A stretch of DNA of 46,013 nt from S012-113 sp965368405 (GTDB lineage: Bacteria; Bacteroidota; Bacteroidia; Cytophagales; Cyclobacteriaceae), in contig CBDUMS010000018.1 of the NCBI GenBank assembly GCA_965368405.1, forward strand, positions 1-46,013, in the 5' to 3' direction. The notes beneath the pieces are model-generated. The model had not been told where the DNA came from. It made no database searches and worked only from the letters and a program-made list of their open reading frames with translations. Below, piece by piece: positions 15,696 through 22,572 of this stretch; the stretch's first letter is position 1, and each line of letters begins with the position of its first letter. The translations under genes were made by a program, and so were the position numbers.

Positions 15696-16966
15696 TTCCT
15701 GAAATTCAGGATTGTTTCTTCTATTATCGAACAACAGTCGAGTAGTTGCTCCTCGGTCATTACCAAAGGAGGGGCAAATCGAATTATATTGCCATGAGTT
15801 GGCTTTGCTAGTAGCCCATTATTCTTTAAGGCCATACAAATATCCCAGGCCGTACTACTATCGGGTGAATCGTTAATAATTATGGCATTAAGCAAACCTT
15901 TACCTCGTACTTTAACTACCAAATCCGAAGACTCCGCGAGTTTTGTCATTCGGCTTCGGAAAATCTCACCAAGCTTCTGAGCATTATCGGCAAGCTTCTC
16001 CTCTCTTACGACCTCCAGTGCCGCAATTGCAACCTTAGCGGCTAGAGGATTGCCTCCAAAGGTAGATCCATGCTGTCCGGGTCTTATAACATTCATTATG
16101 GAGTCGTTTGCCAATACCGCCGATACGGGGTAGGCGCCACCGCTCAGTGCTTTGCCAAGAATTAATATATCCGGTTTAACATCTGGTGTGCCAGAGCAAT
16201 TTTTATCTTGACAAGAACAGTTACCACATGTCGCTAAGAGTCTGCCGGTACGGGCAATACCCGTTTGTACTTCATCGGCTACAAAAAGAACATTATGCTT
16301 CTTGCAAAGCTTACTCGCTTCAATTAAATAGTCGTCAGACGGCACAAATACCCCAGCCTCTCCTTGGATAGGCTCAACCAAAAAGCCAGCGACAGCCGGA
16401 TCTTTTAATGCTTCTGCCAAGGCATCTATATCATTATGCGGGATGCGAATAAAACCCTTCGTGAATGGCCCGAAGTTATTTCGTGCTTCCTGGTCATTCG
16501 AAAAGGATACGATAGTTGTAGTTCTACCATGAAAATTATTTTCACAGACAATTATTTTCGCTTCATTATCGTGAACTCCCTTAACCTCATAAGCCCATTT
16601 CCTGGTAAGTTTAATGGCCGTTTCTACAGCCTCGGCTCCCGTATTCATGGGTAAAACCTTGTCGAACTTGAAATAATCCGACATAAATTTCTCGTATTCC
16701 CCAAGCACATCATTATAGAAAGCTCTCGAGGTAAGCGTAAGTGTCTCGGCCTGATCTTTTAATGCCTTAACAATTTTAGGATGACAGTGGCCTTGGTTTA
16801 CAGCCGAATACGCCGAAAGAAAGTCGTAATACTTCTTTCCGTCTACATCCCAAACGTAAACGCCTTCACCCTTGGCAAGAACAACGGGTAAGGGATGATA
16901 ATTATGTGCCCCGTATTTATCTTCTAAAGCTATCGCTTCACTACTTCTGTCTATAACTTCTGCCAT
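15692..16966 (-). CDS. rocD: Ornithine aminotransferase with a Cys-rich insertion
   Basis: This PLP-dependent class III aminotransferase (424 residues) converts ornithine and 2-oxoglutarate to glutamate semialdehyde and glutamate. Diagnostic stretches are HNYHPLPVVLAKGEGVYVWD, KVLPMNTGAEAVETAIKL, the cofactor Asp231 in FVADEVQTG, and the Schiff-base Lys272 in GKALSGG. Between these lies a short insertion with four cysteines: Cys247, Cys250, Cys252 and Cys257 (CGNCSCQDKNC). I do not remember this from well-studied bacterial or mammalian enzymes, and it could bind a metal. The enzyme is cytoplasmic. A good promoter lies just upstream (16983-17017), with a leader of about 10 bases. Confidence 0.93.
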   Translation of the reverse strand: MAEVIDRSSEAIALEDKYGAHNYHPLPVVLAKGEGVYVWDVDGKKYYDFLSAYSAVNQGHCHPKIVKALKDQAETLTLTSRAFYNDVLGEYEKFMSDYFKFDKVLPMNTGAEAVETAIKLTRKWAYEVKGVHDNEAKIIVCENNFHGRTTTIVSFSNDQEARNNFGPFTKGFIRIPHNDIDALAEALKDPAVAGFLVEPIQGEAGVFVPSDDYLIEASKLCKKHNVLFVADEVQTGIARTGRLLATCGNCSCQDKNCSGTPDVKPDILILGKALSGGAYPVSAVLANDSIMNVIRPGQHGSTFGGNPLAAKVAIAALEVVREEKLADNAQKLGEIFRSRMTKLAESSDLVVKVRGKGLLNAIIINDSPDSSTAWDICMALKNNGLLAKPTHGNIIRFAPPLVMTEEQLLDCCSIIEETILNFRN

Positions 16967-16982
16967 TACCTGATCTTTTGAT

Positions 16983-17017
16983 CAAAATTAATGCTGTTTT
17001 CGACGATATTTACAAAA
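16983..17017 (-). promoter_or_regulatory. Promoter of rocD
   Basis: On the minus strand, TTTTG (17017-17013) is followed after 22 bases by TAATTTTG (16990-16983), a perfect TAnnTTTG element, 16 bases before the ATG. Confidence 0.6.
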
Positions 17018-17082
17018 TCGACAGGGTATTATCTATCCAACTAATATTTTTTTAAATAAATGATCTATTTTGAAAGTCTTCT

Positions 17083-17113
17083 TTTGTGATTTATTAGAAT
17101 TAAACGATATTTG
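17083..17113 (+). promoter_or_regulatory. Promoter of rpmB
   Basis: TTTG (17083-17086), 19 bases, GATATTTG (17106-17113; one mismatch to TAnnTTTG). It is followed by GCACTCC, the same initially transcribed sequence as at rpmG. Confidence 0.7.
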
Positions 17114-17139
17114 CACTCCTAAAAAATAATAATAGAGTT

Positions 17140-17379
17140 ATGTCTCGAATTTGTGAAGTAACCGGCAAAAGACCAAGAGTAGGAAACAACGTATCTCACT
17201 CGAATAATAAAACGAAGCGTAAGTTTTATCCAAACTTGCAAACAAAGCGTTTCTATATTCCTGAAGAGGACAAGTGGATAACCTTAAAGGTATCTACCTC
17301 TGCACTTCGTACGATTAATAAGAAGGGCATTACTGCTGTTTTAAAAGACGCGAGGAAAAACGGTAATATCTTGGTATAA
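17140..17379 (+). CDS. rpmB: 50S ribosomal protein L28
   Basis: 79 residues, with the typical start MSRICEVTGKRPRVGNNVSH and the end TAVLKDARKNGNILV. It is a component of the large ribosomal subunit. In many Bacteroidota rpmB, rpmG, a DUF4295 gene and ftsY are consecutive. Here an exported aminopeptidase gene lies between rpmB and rpmG. It has its own promoter with the TTTGCACTCC core. Confidence 0.97.
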   Translation: MSRICEVTGKRPRVGNNVSHSNNKTKRKFYPNLQTKRFYIPEEDKWITLKVSTSALRTINKKGITAVLKDARKNGNILV

Positions 17380-17403
17380 TTGGGTTTTCCATTAAACCGA
17401 GGT

Positions 17404-18870
17404 ATGAAGTATTTTAAATATATTCTAATCCTGGTCCTTTTATATGGATCAGGATTTTCTTTTTCACAGCAAATCCTAGAACCTCAGGATCAGCTTAAGT
17501 CGGAGTTTCATAAAGGTCGTAGAGATTTGTTACGCCAAAAACTCCCCGAAAATTCGGTTGCAGTATTTTTTGCCGCTGCCATTCGAAATCGTTCTAATGA
17601 TGTTGATTATATCTATCACCAAGATCCTGATTTTTTTTACCTTACGGGTTATAAGGAACCACATTCAGTATTACTGATTTTTAAGGAAGATCAGCAGAAG
17701 GAGGATGGTTCAACATATAATGAAATAATTTTCGTGCAACCAAGAAACGAACGAGCAGAAATGTGGACAGGGCGTCGACTTGGTGACGAAGGGGTAAAAA
17801 GCAAGCTAGGCTTACAGGAAGTATTTAATAATACCAGCTTCGTCGACTACAGGATAGATTTTAGCAAATTCGATAAGGTGCTGTTTACAGACTTCAAAAA
17901 TGATGTTCGAGACCAAACTCGTGTTTCGGGCGACCTTTATGATCTTATTGCTGAATTTAAGGCAAAGGCTAATTATCCTACACCAGGCGAAACATTGGCG
18001 ATTGAGCCCGAGCAGTCGAATTTAGATATGCGTTCTCTGCAAGGTATAATGGGAAGTATGCGGGGTATTAAGACTCCCGAAGAATTGGTGCTTCTTAGAA
18101 AAGCGGTGAATATATCAACCATAGGACAGGTAGAGGTTATGAAAGCCATGAAACCTGGCATGTCAGAAACTGAGATTCAGGGTATTCATGAATTTATATT
18201 CAAGAAATATGGTAGTGAATATGAAGGATATCCTTCGATTGTTGGTGCTGGTAATAACGGGTGTATTTTGCACTACATAGATAATCAGGTTCCTGAAATT
18301 AGTAGTAAGGATATGATTTTAATGGATTTAGGGGCAGAATATCATGGCTATACAGCCGATGTTACGCGTACGATTCCAATTAACGGTAAGTTTAATACGG
18401 AGCAAAAAGCAATTTATGAGCTCGTTCTGAAAGCTCAAACCGAGGCAATGAAGCAAAGTGTTGCGGGGGAGGCATGGAAAGTACCGGCAGCCACTTCAAA
18501 GCGTATAGTTAATGAAGGTCTTGTTGAGCTAGGCATTATCGATAGTGTTAACCAGCGGCATATGTATTACCCACACGGGATAAGCCATCATATTGGTCTG
18601 GATGTACACGATAATGGCGATTACGATATTTTTGAACCTGGCATGGTTCTTACAGTGGAGCCGGGGATTTATATTCCAGAAGGGAGTAAATGCGATAAAA
18701 AATGGTGGGGAATTGCGGTTAGAATTGAGGATTGTATTCTTATAACAGAATCGGGCGAACCAGAGCTATTATCTGACCTTGCGCCGCGAAGTGTTAGCGA
18801 GATTGAGAAGTTAATGGAGGAAGAAAGTGTCTTGAATAAACTTATCCTTCCTGATCTTGATGGAAAATAA
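17404..18870 (+). CDS. Exported aminopeptidase P (M24 family)
   Basis: This is a proline-specific aminopeptidase of 488 residues, predicted to be exported by the signal peptide MKYFKYILILVLLYGSGFSF. An N-terminal creatinase-type domain contains DPDFFYLTGYKEPHSVLLIF. The C-terminal pita-bread metallopeptidase domain carries the dinuclear metal ligands: the two Asp of DLGAEYHGYTADVTRTIP, the His of HGISHHIGLDVHD, the Glu of TVEPGIYIP and the Glu of VRIEDC. It should remove N-terminal residues before proline in the periplasm. An in-frame TTG at 17380, directly after the rpmB stop, would add eight residues, but the ATG at 17404 starts the signal peptide and is preferred. It probably shares the rpmB transcript. 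Confidence 0.92.
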   Translation: MKYFKYILILVLLYGSGFSFSQQILEPQDQLKSEFHKGRRDLLRQKLPENSVAVFFAAAIRNRSNDVDYIYHQDPDFFYLTGYKEPHSVLLIFKEDQQKEDGSTYNEIIFVQPRNERAEMWTGRRLGDEGVKSKLGLQEVFNNTSFVDYRIDFSKFDKVLFTDFKNDVRDQTRVSGDLYDLIAEFKAKANYPTPGETLAIEPEQSNLDMRSLQGIMGSMRGIKTPEELVLLRKAVNISTIGQVEVMKAMKPGMSETEIQGIHEFIFKKYGSEYEGYPSIVGAGNNGCILHYIDNQVPEISSKDMILMDLGAEYHGYTADVTRTIPINGKFNTEQKAIYELVLKAQTEAMKQSVAGEAWKVPAATSKRIVNEGLVELGIIDSVNQRHMYYPHGISHHIGLDVHDNGDYDIFEPGMVLTVEPGIYIPEGSKCDKKWWGIAVRIEDCILITESGEPELLSDLAPRSVSEIEKLMEEESVLNKLILPDLDGK

Positions 18871-18892
18871 TTTTCAATCTCTAATAAAAACG

Positions 18893-18923
18893 TTTTAATA
18901 TTTATTAGAAATCCCTACATTTG
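18893..18923 (+). promoter_or_regulatory. Promoter of rpmG-DUF4295
   Basis: TTTT (18893-18896), 19 bases, TACATTTG (18916-18923; perfect -7), then GCACTCC. The 10 bases TTTGCACTCC are shared exactly with the rpmB promoter. The ATG follows 26 bases after the -7 element. Confidence 0.7.
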
Positions 18924-18949
18924 CACTCCGAAAAATAAAGTAGAGCAAA

Positions 18950-19132
18950 ATGGCTAAGAAAGGCAATAGAGTTCAGGTTATACTAGAGTGCACAGAGCAT
19001 AAAGAAAGTGGTATGGCCGGTACATCACGATATATCACTACAAAAAACAGGAAGAATACTCCTGACAGGATGGAATTGAAGAAGTACAATCCTGTTCTTA
19101 AGAAATATACTATCCACAAAGAAATTAAGTAA
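18950..19132 (+). CDS. rpmG: 50S ribosomal protein L33
   Basis: 60 residues, with the family pattern MAKKGNRVQVILECTEHK and RYITTKNRKNTPDRMELKKY. Only one cysteine is present (ECTEHK), so it is the zinc-free type. Two bases separate its stop from the next small gene, which implies translational coupling. Confidence 0.97.
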   Translation: MAKKGNRVQVILECTEHKESGMAGTSRYITTKNRKNTPDRMELKKYNPVLKKYTIHKEIK

Positions 19133-19134
19133 CC

Positions 19135-19290
19135 ATGGCTAAGAAGGTAGTTGCAACATTACAAAAAGGTGAAGGTAAGAACTTCGCAAAAGTTATAAGA
19201 GCAGTAAAGTCCGAAAAAACTGGAGCATACTCGTTCAAAGAAGAAATGGTGCCTTTAGATCAGGTAAAAGACACTTTAGCCAAAAGCTAA
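19135..19290 (+). CDS. DUF4295 small basic protein (probable ribosome-associated)
   Basis: This is a 51-residue gene starting ATG two bases after rpmG and ending TAA at 19288-19290. It begins MAKKVVATLQKGEGKNFAKV and continues with KSEKTGAYSFKEEMV, the DUF4295 signature, rich in lysine. The family is confined to Bacteroidota and travels with rpmB, rpmG and ftsY, which points to a ribosomal role. I recall that a phylum-specific large-subunit protein called bL38 has been described and this may be it, but I cannot confirm that here. An intrinsic terminator follows after 26 bases, closing the operon. Confidence 0.9.
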   Translation: MAKKVVATLQKGEGKNFAKVIRAVKSEKTGAYSFKEEMVPLDQVKDTLAKS

Positions 19291-19316
19291 AAATCTAATT
19301 GTAAGATATTAATTAT

Positions 19317-19342
19317 AAAAGTCCCGCACAGGGACTTTTTTT
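19317..19342 (+). terminator. Intrinsic terminator after rpmG-DUF4295
   Basis: AAAAGTCCC, a five-base loop GCACA, then GGGACTTTT running into a T tract to 19341. This is the only convincing intrinsic terminator I see in the window. It separates the ribosomal genes from ftsY. Confidence 0.88.
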
Positions 19343-19370
19343 GTTATTTTCACTTTCTTAAATTGATGAA

Positions 19371-20324
19371 ATGGGACTATTTGGTGGCATATTTTCTAAA
19401 GATAAAAAAGAGAATCTTGATAAAGGCCTGGAAAAATCGAAGGAGAGTTTCTTTAATAAATTAGGGAAAGCGGTCGTTGGTAAATCTACCGTAGATGAGG
19501 AGGTATTAGATAATCTCGAAGAGGTTCTGATTACCTCTGATGTGGGTGTAGAAACAACACTTAAAATTATTGAAGCCATTGAAGCCAGAGTAGCCCGCGA
19601 CAAGTATTTGGGTGTTGAAGAGCTTAATAAAATTTTACGGGAAGAAATCGCTGAGTTGCTCGCACAGAACAATTCAGAAGATCAAATAGATTTTAATGTG
19701 CCTTCCGGCATCAAGCCCTATGTAATAATGGTAGTTGGGGTTAATGGCGTAGGCAAAACCACAACTATAGGTAAGCTGGCAGCACAGCTAAAAGCTAAAG
19801 GGCTCAAGGTAACACTGGGTGCAGCAGATACATTTAGAGCTGCTGCTGTAGATCAGCTTAAATTATGGGGCGAAAGAGTAGGAGTAGAGGTTGTATCCCA
19901 CGGGATGAATACCGATCCAGCATCAGTTGCCTACGATACGGTTAAGCATGCCGTTGAGAACCAATCGGATGTAGTTCTTATCGATACTGCTGGTCGTTTA
20001 CACACCAAGGTAAACCTGATGAACGAACTTGGTAAGATAAAAAGAGTTGTTCAGAAATTTGTTGAAACAGCGCCTCATGAAGTTTTACTTGTACTCGATG
20101 GTAGTACTGGTCAAAATGCCATGAATCAAGCACGAGAGTTTACCAAAGCAACCGAAGTGACCTCTCTCGCCATTACCAAACTCGATGGTACTGCCAAAGG
20201 TGGCGTAGTAATCGGTATTTCTGATGAATTCAAAATTCCAGTGAAGTACATCGGCGTGGGAGAGGGTATTAACGACCTTCAAGTATTCAATAAGACTGAA
20301 TTTGTAGACTCCTTTTTCGGATAG
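19371..20324 (+). CDS. ftsY: Signal recognition particle receptor FtsY
   Basis: This SRP-type GTPase of 317 residues docks SRP-ribosome complexes at the inner membrane. A short charged N-terminus (MGLFGGIFSKDKKENL) is followed by the helical N domain (about 25-105) and the G domain. The G domain has G1 GVNGVGKT at 123-130, DTFRAAA at 153-159, DTAGR at 205-209, and TKLDGTAKGG near 268-277. It lacks the long acidic A domain of E. coli FtsY, which is usual outside the enterics. It begins 28 bases after the terminator. No clear -7 box is visible in the short gap, so its promoter may overlap the terminator. Confidence 0.97.
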   Translation: MGLFGGIFSKDKKENLDKGLEKSKESFFNKLGKAVVGKSTVDEEVLDNLEEVLITSDVGVETTLKIIEAIEARVARDKYLGVEELNKILREEIAELLAQNNSEDQIDFNVPSGIKPYVIMVVGVNGVGKTTTIGKLAAQLKAKGLKVTLGAADTFRAAAVDQLKLWGERVGVEVVSHGMNTDPASVAYDTVKHAVENQSDVVLIDTAGRLHTKVNLMNELGKIKRVVQKFVETAPHEVLLVLDGSTGQNAMNQAREFTKATEVTSLAITKLDGTAKGGVVIGISDEFKIPVKYIGVGEGINDLQVFNKTEFVDSFFG

Positions 20325-20411
20325 TCAGGGTTATTCACTCTGGTAACTAGGTCGGGTTTTGTTTTTTAACAGATTATGTGAACTTTACTGCGAATTTTAC
20401 AATCTCTTTTC

Positions 20412-21317
20412 ATGAAAAAACTTAGTCTTAGTCTCTTAGTTTTCATTTTACTTACTGCCTGTATGCCAGATAATGAACCACCCTTGGTAACACTTTCGAA
20501 ACAAATAAGCGAGAAAATCACAACCACTCCAGGCGATTTTGCCATTGCATTTGCCGACTTAAAAACTGGAGACACGCTATTTATTAATGAGCATATGAAG
20601 TTTCATGCGGCTAGTACCATGAAAACACCGGTCATGATTGAGCTGTACAAGCAGGCCGCCGCAGGTCAATTTTCGCTCGATGATTCGATTTTAGTTAAGG
20701 ATGAATTTTTGAGCATAGTGGATGGCTCAAAATATAAAATGGATATTTCCGAGGATAGTGAGACCGTACTCTACAAAAAAGTGGGCACGTCCATTGCTAT
20801 ACGCGACCTGATGTATGAGATGATTACAAAAAGCAGTAACCTGGCTACGAATATATTAATAGAATTGGTAGGAGCAGAGCGAGTTACCCAGTCTATGCGA
20901 GAGTTAGGAGCGCCCGATATCGAGGTATTACGTGGGGTCGAAGATCAGAAAGCTTTTGACCAAGGGCTAAGCAATTCCACAACAGCCTTCGACTTGATGA
21001 AGATTTTTGAAGCAATTGGGAAAGATAAAATTATTAGCCAAGCAGTTTGTGCCGAGATGATGTCTGTTTTATACGATCAACAGTTTAATTCTGTAATTCC
21101 CGCTCAACTGCCAAGAGAAGTTAAAGTAGCACACAAAACGGGTTCCATAACTGGAGTCCAGCACGATTCAGGAATTATTGTTCTTCCTAATGGACATGAA
21201 TACGTGTTAATCTTATTATCAAAAAATCTTGAAAGTCGCGAAGATGGGGTAAAGCTGCTGGGAGATATCTCGAAAATGGTGTACGAGTTTGTGATTGCTG
21301 ATAAGCACCAACGTTAA
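20412..21317 (+). CDS. Class A beta-lactamase-like serine hydrolase, lipoprotein
   Basis: This is a lipoprotein of 301 residues (lipobox LTAC, Cys17) with a penicillin-recognising serine hydrolase domain. The motifs are S68-T-M-K71, S141-S-N143 (SxN) and K242-T-G244. Glu177 in RGVEDQK stands where class A enzymes have Glu166, but the Asn170 position reads Ala. This looks like the broad 'serine hydrolase, beta-lactamase class A' group rather than a proven resistance enzyme. Its substrate could be a beta-lactam, a cell-wall peptide or another ester/amide. It has no link by position to the blaI-type operon 16 kb away. The 3' end overlaps the convergent DUF6048 gene by 4 bases. Confidence 0.85.
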   Translation: MKKLSLSLLVFILLTACMPDNEPPLVTLSKQISEKITTTPGDFAIAFADLKTGDTLFINEHMKFHAASTMKTPVMIELYKQAAAGQFSLDDSILVKDEFLSIVDGSKYKMDISEDSETVLYKKVGTSIAIRDLMYEMITKSSNLATNILIELVGAERVTQSMRELGAPDIEVLRGVEDQKAFDQGLSNSTTAFDLMKIFEAIGKDKIISQAVCAEMMSVLYDQQFNSVIPAQLPREVKVAHKTGSITGVQHDSGIIVLPNGHEYVLILLSKNLESREDGVKLLGDISKMVYEFVIADKHQR

Positions 21318-22018
21318 TTATTCCGTTTAGCTCGGATGGGTTTTTTCGACCATTGGATCCTATACATTATATAATACCGAAAGCCCCATGAATTTTCCTT
21401 ATCGGAGAAGCCAAATCCAGGAACGTAATAAGGACTAAAAGGAACATTAGGCACTGTAGTTCTGCGTAAAAACCTGAATCGGAAAATATAACCTGTGAAA
21501 AAATTCTTGTACAATCTTACTTTAACACCGGTGGTCATCTCAACCCAGCTCGATTTGTTCTGAACATCGAAATTAACTGGTACAGGACCCCAGTTGGGTT
21601 CAATTACGTTGCCTGTTGCTGTTTCGTTAAAACTACCCCAGGCATAGCGTAAACCAAAAGAAAAACTATTCAGCAAATTGTCCTTACTGAGGAAGTTAGC
21701 TTCCGGGCCAATTCGGAAAAAATTACCCTTCATACTATAATCGATGTTATCGTTTTTCTCATTAAACTGTTGATAACCGCCTTCAACTACGAGATAATAT
21801 TTATCAACATCCAACTCTGCGGTGAATTCATAACTCAGACTTCGATTATCGAAGGCATGAAGCACGGGGCCTAGAAGGTCAGCACCAATTCTTACCCCAG
21901 TAGGAACAAACATATTACCACCTGCAGACGCCGAATCTACAACATAGGTATAGGGATTCTCTTGAGCATATAACCCGAGTGAAGCAAAGAGGAGCGATAT
22001 GTTAATGAGTAATTTCAA
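21314..22018 (-). CDS. DUF6048-type outer-membrane protein
   Basis: Predicted outer-membrane beta-barrel, 234 residues. It has a signal peptide (MKLLINISLLFASLGLYA/Q) followed by amphipathic strands such as YYLVVEGGYQQFN, FRIGPEANF, FSFGLRYAWGSFNE and YIFRFRFLRR. It matches my recollection of DUF6048, found in Bacteroidota directly after a DUF6452 lipoprotein gene, as here (17-base overlap with the upstream gene). The function is unknown. The barrel plus lipoprotein arrangement suggests a two-component outer-membrane complex. Confidence 0.72.
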   Translation of the reverse strand: MKLLINISLLFASLGLYAQENPYTYVVDSASAGGNMFVPTGVRIGADLLGPVLHAFDNRSLSYEFTAELDVDKYYLVVEGGYQQFNEKNDNIDYSMKGNFFRIGPEANFLSKDNLLNSFSFGLRYAWGSFNETATGNVIEPNWGPVPVNFDVQNKSSWVEMTTGVKVRLYKNFFTGYIFRFRFLRRTTVPNVPFSPYYVPGFGFSDKENSWGFRYYIMYRIQWSKKPIRAKRNN

Positions 22019-22457
22019 TATTGGTGGTTACGGCTTCATCAATAATTGATTCGATGATTACCAGCTTGGTAAATGTTGTGAAAGAAGTATCTAGTTTACT
22101 AAAAGAAGCATCAAGCCCACACTCGGGCGAGATCAATTTGGCGACTACATCATAAGCTAGGCCAAGAGTATCGGTTTTTGTAGGCTGGTACAGAATAAAG
22201 GTCGTATTCCGCGCGCCTGGGTTAAGGGGCAAAGAAATACTGCTGGTAGTGTCGTTATTGAACTCCGGGAAACCATCCTCATTGCCAATAGCACTAAGAG
22301 AGTTGATTATAATGTTCTTCGCTTTTCCATCTTCATCTAGAAAGTCGATTTTGATGATACTGGTATCTGTATCAACACAGGTAGGTTCATCACCGCAAGA
22401 TATGAGATATATCATCAGGCATAAACTTGCTTTAAATAACCACTTGTTGAATTGCAT
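22002..22457 (-). CDS. DUF6452-type lipoprotein
   Basis: This is a lipoprotein of 151 residues. The signal peptide ends in the lipobox MIYLISC and continues GDEPTCVDTDTS. The rest is a small beta-rich domain with YDVVAKLISPECGLDASF near the middle, which fits the DUF6452 pattern. A TTG at 22469 would add four residues (YPI preceding), but I prefer the ATG at 22457. It overlaps the following DUF6048 gene by 17 bases, so the two are translated together. Function unknown. Confidence 0.7.
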   Translation of the reverse strand: MQFNKWLFKASLCLMIYLISCGDEPTCVDTDTSIIKIDFLDEDGKAKNIIINSLSAIGNEDGFPEFNNDTTSSISLPLNPGARNTTFILYQPTKTDTLGLAYDVVAKLISPECGLDASFSKLDTSFTTFTKLVIIESIIDEAVTTNIEITH

Positions 22458-22546
22458 AATCGGGTACAAAATAACAGAGAAGCTAACCCTTTGCCAAATA
22501 GAAAATCTTTAATTGGTAATTAGGGTAAGAAGAATGTTGAGTGCCT

Positions 22547-22554
22547 TAATTTTG
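22547..22554 (+). promoter_or_regulatory. -7 element of the rimO promoter
   Basis: TAATTTTG is a perfect TAnnTTTG. The -33 box is not obvious. It lies downstream of the in-frame TTG and ATG codons at 22513 and 22534, so it supports the later start at 22573. Confidence 0.55.
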
Positions 22555-22572
22555 CATAATACTCTATATGTT

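Noticed and set aside
20325..20411. A terminator after ftsY (CAGGGTTATTCACTCTGG)
   Set aside because: Pairing is short and imperfect and the T-rich stretch is displaced by a G-rich segment.
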